Source: Halalkalicoccus sp. CG83 (GTDB lineage Archaea; Halobacteriota; Halobacteria; Halobacteriales; Halalkalicoccaceae). Taken from it: a stretch of DNA of 64,000 nt. Shown piece after piece: positions 17,293 to 24,242 of the stretch. The translations under genes were made by a program, and so were the position numbers. Each line of letters begins with the position of its first letter. Positions within the stretch are counted from its first letter, which is position 1. The notes under the pieces are model-generated. The model was not told the DNA's origin and made no database searches. It saw only the letters and a list, made by a program, of their open reading frames with translations. Where the stretch lies: contig NZ_JAZDDH010000001.1 in the NCBI RefSeq assembly GCF_037081715.1, positions 434,001 through 498,000 of the forward strand. Direction: 5' to 3'.

Positions 17293-17366
17293 GTCCAGGT
17301 GCGAGAATTGAACCCGCGTCTCAGCCTCCACAAGGCTGAAGGATGGGCCACTACCCCAACCCGGAC
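17293..17366 (-). tRNA. tRNA-His (anticodon GTG)
   Basis: A 74-nt cloverleaf on the minus strand. The extra 5' G (G-1) pairs with discriminator C73, the identity mark of tRNA-His. The acceptor stem TCCGGGT/ACCTGGA follows, and the anticodon loop CTTGTGG sits between CAGC and GCTG arms, giving anticodon GTG. The T arm is GCGGG-TTCAATT-CTCGC. A TATA-like stretch (cgtattttagcc, about 17390-17401) lies upstream. A partial copy of the 3' end is downstream at 17176-17200. Confidence 0.95.
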
Positions 17367-17592
17367 ACGTTCCTCCATAGTCGCCGTACGGCTAAAATAC
17401 GTTACGACTCCCCCGCAGGGTGTGTGTTCGTGTCAGTGTCACGCGCCGAGATGAGCATCGGTGGAATGATTGGTTCGCTTCCGGTAACCCCGCTCGAATG
17501 TCCCACCGATCGACGCGACGAGACACGCCCCGACGAACCGCGAGTCCTGGCGATACGGCCGCTTCCCCGTCGAAAGCCGAGGAGGATAACCG

Positions 17593-18168
17593 ATGAGGGA
17601 GACCCTCAGTAGACGGCGATTCGTCGAGGCGGCAGGCGCGGCAAGCATCTTCGCGCTCGCGGGCTGTACCGATAGCGAAAACGGCGGCGACGGCGGCGAG
17701 AACGCCAGCGACGGTGAGGACGGGAACGGTACCAACGAGACCAACGAGACCAACGAGAGCGACGGTCTCGGCGGCGACGGGAACGAGAGTAACGAGAGCG
17801 ACGACGAAACCGGGAACGAGTCCAACGAGACGGACGACGAGCAGACCCAAGCCATTCGCCTCGGTGCCGAGACGGCGGGATGGCAGGGCCAGGCGCCCAA
17901 CGACATCGAGGATGAGACGAACCCCACCATCTCGCTCCAGGCCGGAACGACCTACGACCTCACCTGGGAGAACCTCGACGGTGAGGAGCACGAACTCATC
18001 GCCGAGGACGCCGACGGAAACGAGATCGCGGCGTCGGACGAGTCCGAACAGGAGGGTGAGACGGTCTCGATGACGCTCGAGATCACCCAGGAGATGGCCG
18101 GTCGGTCGGGAACCTACTACTGCGAGTACCATCCGGAGGCGATGCGCGGCGAGTTCTCCGTCGAATAG
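17593..18168 (+). CDS. Halocyanin-like blue copper lipoprotein
   Basis: A cupredoxin probably carrying electrons on the outer face of the membrane. The N-terminus has a Tat-type signal (SRRRFVEAAG) ending in lipobox ALAGC, so Cys25 should be lipidated. A linker (about 26-84) of Asn, Glu, Ser, Thr and Gly holds about nine N-x-S/T glycosylation sequons. The copper domain follows, with ligands His133 (EEHEL), Cys177, His180 and Met184 (CEYHPEAM). The 191-residue length fits a single-domain halocyanin. An in-frame ATG at 17593 follows the sequence gaggataacc. No electron-transport partner gene is adjacent. Confidence 0.9.
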   Translation: MRETLSRRRFVEAAGAASIFALAGCTDSENGGDGGENASDGEDGNGTNETNETNESDGLGGDGNESNESDDETGNESNETDDEQTQAIRLGAETAGWQGQAPNDIEDETNPTISLQAGTTYDLTWENLDGEEHELIAEDADGNEIAASDESEQEGETVSMTLEITQEMAGRSGTYYCEYHPEAMRGEFSVE

Positions 18169-18213
18169 CGCACCCGGAGGCTTTTGTAATCCGGACGCGT
18201 ACGACCTGATACT

Positions 18214-18669
18214 GTGGCGATCACGGACAAGATCTACCTCAAGAACCACCGTCAGCTCGCCTCACAGCTCGATACGAACCTCCCGAAGGGTGCGTTCAAA
18301 GGAGCGACGCTGGACCTCCTCTTCCAGGGCGAGGGCCTCGAGAAGCTCGACGACGCCTCCCAGCAACGCGTACTCGACTTCACCCAGGACTTCCTCGACT
18401 GCGACTGTCAGGACAACCCCTACTGTGGCTGTGCCGAGCGGAAGTTCATGCGGTATCTCCTCGAACTCCGTGCCGACGGACTCGGCCCCGAGGCGATCGT
18501 CGACGTGATGACCGACGACTACATGCTGTACGCCTACCCCGGCGACGTCCTCTCGTTTCTCGACGATTCGGTCAGAACGCTCGAGGCGATCGAGTCGCTC
18601 GCATCGGTCGAGGGCAGCGGTGAGGCAGAGCGGCAGGCGGCCCGGCGAAAACAGGAGCTCTCGGGCTAG
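18214..18669 (+). CDS. Conserved haloarchaeal protein with Cys cluster (possibly DUF5814)
   Basis: A 151-residue protein of a type I believe is widely conserved in haloarchaea; the DUF5814 name is from memory and uncertain. It opens with AITDKIYLKNHRQLASQL and carries the tight cysteine cluster CDCQDNPYCGC at about residues 68-78, which looks like a metal or iron-sulfur site. The rest is alpha-helical. The GTG at 18214 is taken as start because a TATA-like element (gcttttgtaat, 18180-18190) lies about 27 nt upstream. The gene converges on the next one with a 4-base overlap. No function can be given. Confidence 0.78.
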   Translation: MAITDKIYLKNHRQLASQLDTNLPKGAFKGATLDLLFQGEGLEKLDDASQQRVLDFTQDFLDCDCQDNPYCGCAERKFMRYLLELRADGLGPEAIVDVMTDDYMLYAYPGDVLSFLDDSVRTLEAIESLASVEGSGEAERQAARRKQELSG

Positions 18670-19076
18670 CCCAGCCGGTAGGGCTCCTCACCCTTCCCGT
18701 TCTCGCGATCGATCTCCTCGAGGTGGACGATCTCGTCGATGTCGTCACCCTCGTCGATGCGTCGGCGGAGGTTCGTGATGTAGCGCTTGTGCTCGTCGAG
18801 CTGTTCGCGGAGGTGTTCGGCCTCGAGTTCGAGTCGCTCGTGTTCGCGGACGAAGCTCTTCGGTACCTCGACCTTTGGCGGGAAGTCGTCGGTCGTCTCA
18901 CCGTCGAGTTCGTGTTCGGGGACGACACGCACCTGACCGTCGTGGGCAACCAACAGGTCGACGTAGTCGCGAAACACCGCCGAAAGCGAGATGTCGCGCT
19001 CTTCCGCGATCTCCCGGAGCGTCTCGAAGGCGTCCTCGTTGACGCGAAAGGAGATCGTCTTGTTCTTGTTGCCCAT
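18666..19076 (-). CDS. Ribbon-helix-helix protein with coiled coil
   Basis: A 136-residue protein. Residues 5-45 (NKTISFRVNEDAFETLREIA...) match a CopG/MetJ-type ribbon-helix-helix DNA-binding fold, and residues 75-115 (ERLELEAEHLREQLDEHKRYITNLRRRI) form a coiled coil. A DNA-binding dimer extended by a coiled coil is expected. Similar stand-alone proteins may be transcriptional regulators or chromosome-associated proteins. The target is unknown, and no toxin gene is adjacent. A TATA-like cgttaagta (about 19105) precedes the start. Confidence 0.78.
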   Translation of the reverse strand: MGNKNKTISFRVNEDAFETLREIAEERDISLSAVFRDYVDLLVAHDGQVRVVPEHELDGETTDDFPPKVEVPKSFVREHERLELEAEHLREQLDEHKRYITNLRRRIDEGDDIDEIVHLEEIDRENGKGEEPYRLG

Positions 19077-19127
19077 CCGTCGGTAGTTGTTTCCGATCGT
19101 ACTTAACGGTTCGTCAGACGTCGGTCC

Positions 19128-19370
19128 TCAGTCCGACGTCACGGCGTTATGACCGTTTCGCTCGGTCCGGTCGTTCGTCCGGGACGGCACTCGGTCGGCG
19201 TACTCGTCGAGCGTGTGGTCGTTACGCGCCTTCGACGACGTCTCGGTTTCGGCTCCGCCATCGGACGGGACGCCCATCGCGGCGTACACCGCTCGCCAGC
19301 CGGCACTGGGAGACGTCCGCTCTTCGGTTCGGTCGATACGTTCTTGTCTTCGGCTTGTATCGGTGGTCAT
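19128..19370 (-). CDS. Hypothetical small hydrophilic protein
   Basis: An 80-codon frame with codon use like its neighbours (mostly G/C in third position). The product is highly charged and probably disordered apart from GWRAVYAAMGVP near residue 25. It resembles nothing I know. It lies just downstream of the RPA pair on the same strand and fills an otherwise empty gap of about 390 bases. Confidence 0.45.
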   Translation of the reverse strand: MTTDTSRRQERIDRTEERTSPSAGWRAVYAAMGVPSDGGAETETSSKARNDHTLDEYADRVPSRTNDRTERNGHNAVTSD

Positions 19371-19465
19371 GGGCTTCGGATACGGCCCTGTTCGGGTGCT
19401 GGAACCACCCGGGCGTCTTCGGTTCCGACGACTGTCGGGCCGCTGTTTTCGAAAACGGTGCGCGG

Positions 19466-20059
19466 CTACGCCGTCGCTTCCGCGTCGGCCTCGGTCTCGT
19501 CGAGACTCTCGAGCGCGGTCAGCAGTTCGCGGTGATAGTTCTCGATCGGGAGGTCGTACTCCTCGCGGGCCATCTCGGCGTACTCGTTGGTCTCGTCGTC
19601 GAACCGGTCGATGCGTTCGAGCGTTCGGTTCGCGGTCTCGACGACCCACCGATCGCGCGTCGCGGCATCGACCTCGGTGATCGACTCGGGCCGTAGCGAG
19701 ACGTTGATCGAACCGTCGTCGGTCTCGTAGGTACGGGGCTTCCCGACGACGGCGACGTACGTGGGCGGCTCGGCCTCCCGGAGGAAGTTCGTCGCCTCGG
19801 GCTGGTACTGGCCGGCGTAGACGAAGAACGTCCCCGTCGGATCGACCACGCGGCCCTGCCAGTACTCGCTCTCCTCGCCGACGTCGGTCTTCTCGGTCAG
19901 CGTGCCGACGACGAACACGCGGTTCGCACGTTCGCCGGTCGGGAGCAGCAGGTAGAGCGGCGCTCGTTCGTCGTCCGATTCCTTGAACGTGTAACTGGCG
20001 TCGTTGAACTCGCGTGCGAAGACGCGCTGGGCCAGTTCTCGGGTGGGTGCTTGACTCAT
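19466..20059 (-). CDS. RPA-associated OB-fold protein (RPAP/COG3390 type)
   Basis: A 197-residue partner of archaeal replication protein A. The opening APTRELAQRVFAREFNDASYTF and the OB-fold core with VFVVGTLTEKTDVGEESEYWQGRVVDPTGTF and YVAVVGKPRTY match the haloarchaeal rpap family encoded beside rpa. In Haloferax such proteins act with their cognate RPA in DNA repair and replication. The gene begins immediately after the rpa stop codon with no gap, so the two are translationally linked. No zinc finger is visible in this subunit. Confidence 0.88.
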   Translation of the reverse strand: MSQAPTRELAQRVFAREFNDASYTFKESDDERAPLYLLLPTGERANRVFVVGTLTEKTDVGEESEYWQGRVVDPTGTFFVYAGQYQPEATNFLREAEPPTYVAVVGKPRTYETDDGSINVSLRPESITEVDAATRDRWVVETANRTLERIDRFDDETNEYAEMAREEYDLPIENYHRELLTALESLDETEADAEATA

Positions 20060-21028
20060 TTAGATCGACCTCGCTTTGATCAGCGTCTCCTCCGCATCCG
20101 CCGGTCCGCCGAGTTCCTCGACCTCGTCGGCGAGCACGTAGCGGCCGAACGTCGGTCCGGTCACGCGGTAGTACTGACCGAGGATCTTCGCACGGATCTC
20201 GTCGGCGACGACCGTCGTATCGAGCGCGTCCATTGCCATCTGTTTGGCCTCCGCGAGGTCGATTCCGGCGACGTCCTCGGTCGCCTCCTGATTGAAGATG
20301 ACCTCCTGGACCTCACGGCCGTCGTCGAGCACGCCCTTGATCCGCAGGTCGAACTCGCCGTCGACCTCGCCGTGTTCCGAGCACCGGCCGTTCTGGAGGA
20401 CGCGCGTACAGCCCTCCTCGGGACAGCGCTTGATCAGTCCGGATCCGGACTGGATGTCGACGAGCGCGCCCTCGATCTCCGTCGTGTCGTCGCCGACCTC
20501 GAGTTCCTCGTCGAGTTCGGTGATGGTCGTCGTTCGGTTGAGCTTCACCGAGTACTGACCCTGGTACTCGTCCGTGACGACGTTCTCGAGCCGGTAGACC
20601 GAGCCCTCCTCGAGCTCCGGCAGCTCCGATTTCGCCCACTTGGTGAACTTCATCCGCCCCGAGGGGTCGCCGAGCAGGCCTACCTGGGCGATCGAGTCGC
20701 TGCGTGGCTCCCAGAGGTCGATCACCTTCGCCGTCAGGTCGACCCACTGTTCGGCAGCGTCGATCTCGGCGAGCTCGACCTCGGCGTTCCCACCGCGGCC
20801 GAGCTCGTCACGGTCCATGTCGGCCTCGTCGAGGTAGTGGTTCGTTACGCTTCGTCGGGCCTCCTCGGCGGGGATCTTGTACTCGCTAACGAGGGTGTCG
20901 AGTCGAGCTTCGACCTCGTCGACGTCGACGTCGAGGTGCTCCGAGAACTGGTCCGCTATCGCTTCCGCTTCTTGTCGCAGGTCTGTCATGGTCTCACTGT
21001 CTCCGCTTCGTTTTCCAATGGGAGACAT
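20060..21028 (-). CDS. rpa: Replication protein A (single-stranded DNA-binding)
   Basis: The main single-stranded-DNA-binding subunit, 322 residues. It has an N-terminal helical region (EEAEAIADQF-like; EEARRSVTNHYLDEA), two OB-fold regions (about 90-165 and 175-225) and a C-terminal zinc finger, CPEEGC followed by C-x-x-H (about 230-250). A strong TATA element (tttttata on the minus strand, 21050-21058) puts transcript start at the ATG at 21028, so I use it; homologs commonly start at the internal ATG at 20989 (MTDLRQ), which is the alternative. It is directly followed by its partner gene. Confidence 0.9.
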   Translation of the reverse strand: MSPIGKRSGDSETMTDLRQEAEAIADQFSEHLDVDVDEVEARLDTLVSEYKIPAEEARRSVTNHYLDEADMDRDELGRGGNAEVELAEIDAAEQWVDLTAKVIDLWEPRSDSIAQVGLLGDPSGRMKFTKWAKSELPELEEGSVYRLENVVTDEYQGQYSVKLNRTTTITELDEELEVGDDTTEIEGALVDIQSGSGLIKRCPEEGCTRVLQNGRCSEHGEVDGEFDLRIKGVLDDGREVQEVIFNQEATEDVAGIDLAEAKQMAMDALDTTVVADEIRAKILGQYYRVTGPTFGRYVLADEVEELGGPADAEETLIKARSI

Positions 21029-21092
21029 ACGGTGGTTGGAGCCCGATGGTATAAAAAGTTCCGCGAGCGTGGTGAAAGTGAAACGACGGGGC

Positions 21093-21863
21093 TTACCAGT
21101 ACGCCTTCGCGGCCTTGAAGCGCGCGGCGACGTCGTCCCAGTCGACGACGTCCCACCAGGCGTCGACGTATTCCCCCCGTCGGTTCTCGTACTGGAGGTA
21201 GTAGGCGTGCTCCCAGACGTCGAGCCCCAGCAGCGGCGTTGCGTTCTGGTGAGCGAGGCGGTTCTGGCTCTCGACCTGGCCGACGATCAGCTGATCGGCC
21301 ACCGGTTCGTAGAACAGCCAGGCCCAGCCGTTGCTCTCGACGGCCTTGGCCGCCTCGCTGAACTCCTCGCGAAACCGCTCGACCGAACCGAACTCCTCGA
21401 TCAACCGCTGGCAGAGCGTTCCTTGAGGATCGCCGCCGCCGTCGGGACTCATGTTCCGCCAGAAGATCGAGTGGTTGACGTGACCCGAGAGATTGAACGA
21501 GAGGTCGCGCTTCGCACGTTTGATCCCCTCGAAATCGTCGGATTCGCGCAGCCCCTGGAGCCGTTCGAGGGCGTCGTTCGTCCCGTCGACGTAGCCCCGG
21601 TGGTGCGCCGAGTGGTGCAGTTCCATGATCCGGGCGTCGATCGTCGGTTCGAGCGCGTCGTACGCGTACGGCAGGTCGGGAAGCGTGTACTCGCCCGCCT
21701 CGTACGACCCATCGAGGCCGGCGTCCGACCCCGGTTCCTTCTCGTCCCCGCTCGCGCCGACGCCCTGAACGCCCGCACCTGCGAGCGCGCCGGCGCCGGC
21801 GAGGCCGAGCCCCTGCAGGACCCGGCGTCGGTCGAGTTCGATGATCGGGATGTCCCGGCTCAT
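21093..21863 (-). CDS. Superoxide dismutase (Fe/Mn) with Tat signal peptide
   Basis: A 256-residue Fe/Mn superoxide dismutase preceded by a twin-arginine signal: DRRRVLQGLG, then the hydrophobic stretch LAGAGALAGAGVQGVGA (about residues 11-37), and an acidic Gly-rich linker. The catalytic domain has all metal ligands: His in LHHSAHH, His in HVNHSIFW, and Asp and His in LDVWEHAYY. It should fold with its metal in the cytoplasm and then be exported. It starts 1 nt after the stop of a cytoplasmic paralog and is about four-fifths identical to it by eye, so it arose by tandem duplication plus gain of a signal. Confidence 0.92.
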   Translation of the reverse strand: MSRDIPIIELDRRRVLQGLGLAGAGALAGAGVQGVGASGDEKEPGSDAGLDGSYEAGEYTLPDLPYAYDALEPTIDARIMELHHSAHHRGYVDGTNDALERLQGLRESDDFEGIKRAKRDLSFNLSGHVNHSIFWRNMSPDGGGDPQGTLCQRLIEEFGSVERFREEFSEAAKAVESNGWAWLFYEPVADQLIVGQVESQNRLAHQNATPLLGLDVWEHAYYLQYENRRGEYVDAWWDVVDWDDVAARFKAAKAYW

Positions 21864-21864
21864 C

Positions 21865-22503
21865 TCACTCGTCCCGTTCGTCTGAGTCTCCGTGGTCGTC
21901 CTCGACGCGGGCTCGGGCCTCGTCGTAGCGCGCGCTCACGTCGTCCCAGTCGACGACGTCCCACCACGACTCGACGTACTCGCCGCGTTCGTTCTCGTAC
22001 TGGAGGTAGTAGGCGTGTTCCCAGACGTCGAGCCCCAGCAGCGGCGTCGCACCCTGATGGGCGAGGCGGTTCTGGCTCTCGACCTGGCCGACGATGAGTC
22101 GGTCGCCGACGGGCTCGTAGAACAGCCAGGCCCAGCCGTTGCTCTCGACGGCCTTAGCCGCCTCGCCGAACTCGCTTCGGAAGTCGTCGAACGAGCCGAA
22201 CCCCTCAGCGATCGCGTCCGCGAGCTCGCCGCCGGGTTCGCCGCCGCCGTCGGGACTCATGTTCTGCCAGAAGATCGAGTGGTTCACGTGACCCGAGAGG
22301 TTGAACGAGAGATCGCGCTTGGCGTGCTTGATCCCCTCGAAATCACCCGACTCACGCATCCCTTCCAGCTCGTCGAGGGCGGCGTTGGCGCCGTCGACGT
22401 AGCCCTGGTGGTGCGCCGAGTGGTGCAGTTCCATGATGCGGGCGTCGATCGTCGGTTCGAGCGCGTCGTACGCGTACGGCAGGTCGGGTAGTTCGTAGAC
22501 CAT
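21865..22503 (-). CDS. sod: Superoxide dismutase (Fe/Mn), cytoplasmic
   Basis: A 212-residue Fe/Mn superoxide dismutase converting superoxide to peroxide and oxygen. Metal ligands lie in LHHSAHHQGY, HVNHSIFW and LDVWEHAYY. The ATG at 22503 gives MVYELPDLPYAYDALEP, the usual beginning; the longer upstream frame is not protein-like. The C-terminus has a short acidic tail (DDHGDSDERDE). It heads a two-gene operon with its Tat-exported copy, with no gap between them, and is transcribed away from the gene at 22610. Confidence 0.93.
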   Translation of the reverse strand: MVYELPDLPYAYDALEPTIDARIMELHHSAHHQGYVDGANAALDELEGMRESGDFEGIKHAKRDLSFNLSGHVNHSIFWQNMSPDGGGEPGGELADAIAEGFGSFDDFRSEFGEAAKAVESNGWAWLFYEPVGDRLIVGQVESQNRLAHQGATPLLGLDVWEHAYYLQYENERGEYVESWWDVVDWDDVSARYDEARARVEDDHGDSDERDE

Positions 22504-22609
22504 CTCCTCCGATTTCGATGGCTCGCCACTTGGAGGCACACACCTGCACATGAAAGGGGAGGTGATTCGAGGGCGACGGGTCTTTGTACGCCGATCCGCT
22601 ACCGACGAC

Positions 22610-22894
22610 ATGGTCGATCGGCGACGCGTGAACCGGTTTCTGCGCTCGAAGATCCGGGAGGCGGGTCGGCAGTACGAGCGGGCCCGTGGCTCCTCTCGGA
22701 ACGGTCGTGGCGCCGACCGCGAGGGACCTCCACGTGATGAGTCCGGTCGCGTGAGGATCGTCTGCCGGCGCTACGCGGAGAAACGCGCCGTTATGCTCGA
22801 CGAGGAGGACCGCCCGGCCTGTTTCGATGCCGATCACCCCGATTGTGAGGGTTGCGTCGAGGACCTCCACGCCGACACGATCGAGACCTGGTAG
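22610..22894 (+). CDS. Small conserved haloarchaeal protein with Cys motifs (possibly DUF7091)
   Basis: A 94-residue protein starting MVDRRRVNRFLRSKIREAGRQY, basic at the N-terminus and acidic after. The second half carries VCRRYAEKRAVMLDEEDRP and ACFDADHPDCEGCVED, with Cys residues spaced as C-x7-C-x2-C, which may bind metal. I recall such proteins as a haloarchaeal family of unknown function (possibly DUF7091; the number is from memory). The start at 22610 is chosen over 22550 because a TATA-like tctttgtac (22581-22589) precedes it. It is divergent from sod. Confidence 0.7.
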   Translation: MVDRRRVNRFLRSKIREAGRQYERARGSSRNGRGADREGPPRDESGRVRIVCRRYAEKRAVMLDEEDRPACFDADHPDCEGCVEDLHADTIETW

Positions 22895-22991
22895 TCCCCT
22901 ACGCCGACGAGGAGTCGGGTGTTTCGACGCGTTCCCATCGGCGCCCTCGTCCCGTTCGACACCGCCGTCGTGGTGCGGGTCGACCGAAACG

Positions 22992-23474
22992 CTACTCGAC
23001 CCTCGAGCGGCGGACCTGGACGCTCCCGTCGACGGTGACGCCGACGAGCAGGTCGCGCTTGACCGCGCGCCCGCTGATCGCGTCGCCGGCGGCGTCGCTG
23101 ACCGACTTCATCAGTTCGGGCGCGGTCTGGTTCACCTTCACGCCCGCGTCGTCGCAGGCCGCGTACACTCTTGATGGGATGTCGTAGAGATCGGTGCCCG
23201 CCTCGACCTCCACGCGGACGGGTGCGTCGAGCGCCTCGGCGAACGCGACCGTCTCCCGCGCCTTCTCGACGTTCGTGCGTGCGCTTGCTTCGATGCTCGA
23301 GACGTTCGCCCGGGACGTGCCGAGCCGGGTGGCGATGGTCGTCTGTGCGACGCCACGCTCCCGCAGCGCGAGCACCTCCGCCTGTCGGCGGGTCAGGACG
23401 TTCGTCTCCGCCTCGAAGCCGACCTTCTCGAGGATCGATTCGGCGTCGAGGTCGTCGGCGCTCGGGTCGTCCAT
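22992..23474 (-). CDS. Tfx-family DNA-binding transcriptional regulator
   Basis: A 160-residue archaeal Tfx-type regulator. After an acidic start it carries the helix-turn-helix LTRRQAEVLALRERGVAQTTIATRLG (about 27-52) with SRANVSSIEASARTNVEKARETV, and then the C-terminal domain (VEVEAGTDLYDIPSRVYAACDDAGV), the marks of the family. In Methanothermobacter Tfx binds the fmd promoter of molybdenum formylmethanofuran dehydrogenase; haloarchaeal targets are unknown to me. A TATA-like element (catttatcc on the minus strand, about 23508) lies upstream. Confidence 0.9.
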   Translation of the reverse strand: MDDPSADDLDAESILEKVGFEAETNVLTRRQAEVLALRERGVAQTTIATRLGTSRANVSSIEASARTNVEKARETVAFAEALDAPVRVEVEAGTDLYDIPSRVYAACDDAGVKVNQTAPELMKSVSDAAGDAISGRAVKRDLLVGVTVDGSVQVRRSRVE

Positions 23475-23527
23475 GACTGTCCGTTCTCACGTGGGGGGGT
23501 CGGCTGGATAAATGTCGCGTCCGCTCG

Positions 23528-23995
23528 CTACGAGCCCCAGAAGTTGTCGCGACTGCCCAGTCGCTCGCGGGCCGGCCGGCTCGGCTGCTCGTTCGACTCG
23601 TCGTCCCCGTCGTCCTCGGTTCCCTCGACCTCCTCGTCCGACGTCTCGTCGTCCGCCTCGTCCATCGGCAGACGTTCGAGTTCGTCCGCACGGGCGTGGT
23701 TCGATCGAACTTGCGAGATCTTCACGCGGGCGCGGGCGTCGGGCAGGATGCCGTCGACCAGCACGATGAAGCCGTCGTCGGTCCGTCCGACTCCGGCGCC
23801 GCTCTCGTGGATGTCGGTGACGTCGACGACGACCTCCTCGCCCGGCTGGACCGGCTGTCCCTTGAGATCGCGGATCGGCTGGCTGTAGTGGTTGCACCAC
23901 TCGGCACCCCCCCGATCCCCGTAGTGTTGACACCCCATGCCCGAGATCCGCTCGGAGTAGCTCGGGCACTCGTCCGCGAGTGGACAGTCCGACAT
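23528..23995 (-). CDS. TRAM-domain protein with N-terminal Cys motif
   Basis: A 155-residue protein. Residues 1-40 hold five cysteines (DCPLADECPSYSERISGMGCQHYGD and WCNHY), which may bind metal. A TRAM domain (about 45-100; VQPGEEVVVDVTDIHESGAGVGRTDDGFIVLVDGILPDARARVKI) gives likely RNA binding. The last 50 residues are acidic and disordered. TRAM proteins modify or chaperone RNA; small archaeal ones can act as cold-shock-like RNA chaperones. A TATA-like cgtttagac (24016-24024) fits a leaderless start at 23995. Confidence 0.87.
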   Translation of the reverse strand: MSDCPLADECPSYSERISGMGCQHYGDRGGAEWCNHYSQPIRDLKGQPVQPGEEVVVDVTDIHESGAGVGRTDDGFIVLVDGILPDARARVKISQVRSNHARADELERLPMDEADDETSDEEVEGTEDDGDDESNEQPSRPARERLGSRDNFWGS

Positions 23996-24092
23996 GTGCC
24001 CTAGTTGCCGAGCAGTGGTCTAAACGCTTGCGAACCGATTTCTCGTTGCCTCCGTTCTCCCGCGCTGAACCTGCAACCGGAACCGTGAGTCG

Positions 24093-24132
24093 TCACGCCA
24101 GCGGCGAGCGTTCGACCACCCTGCCGTCCGAC
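24093..24132 (-). repeat. Diverged copy of the radical SAM gene tail (copy C)
   Basis: On the minus strand this stretch reads as DGRVVERSPLA and a stop, matching the true end DGTVVERTPLA of the gene at 24243. It lies exactly 150 bp beyond the real stop codon, with about 80% of bases alike over 36. No longer open frame leads into it. Confidence 0.65.
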
Positions 24133-24192
24133 CTCTTTCGGTACGGGATCGCAGAGCGACCCGCTCACCGGAAAACGTCGACGAAAAGCCGC

Positions 24193-24216
24193 CTACGCTA
24201 ACGGCGTTCGCTCGCG
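24193..24216 (-). repeat. Diverged copy of the radical SAM gene tail (copy B)
   Basis: On the minus strand this reads RERTPLA and a stop, matching the true tail ERTPLA of the gene at 24243. It lies exactly 50 bp downstream of the real stop. With copy C it makes three tail-like units at 0, 50 and 150 bp. Confidence 0.55.
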
Positions 24217-24242
24217 GAAAAACCCGCACCAAAAACGGCTGA

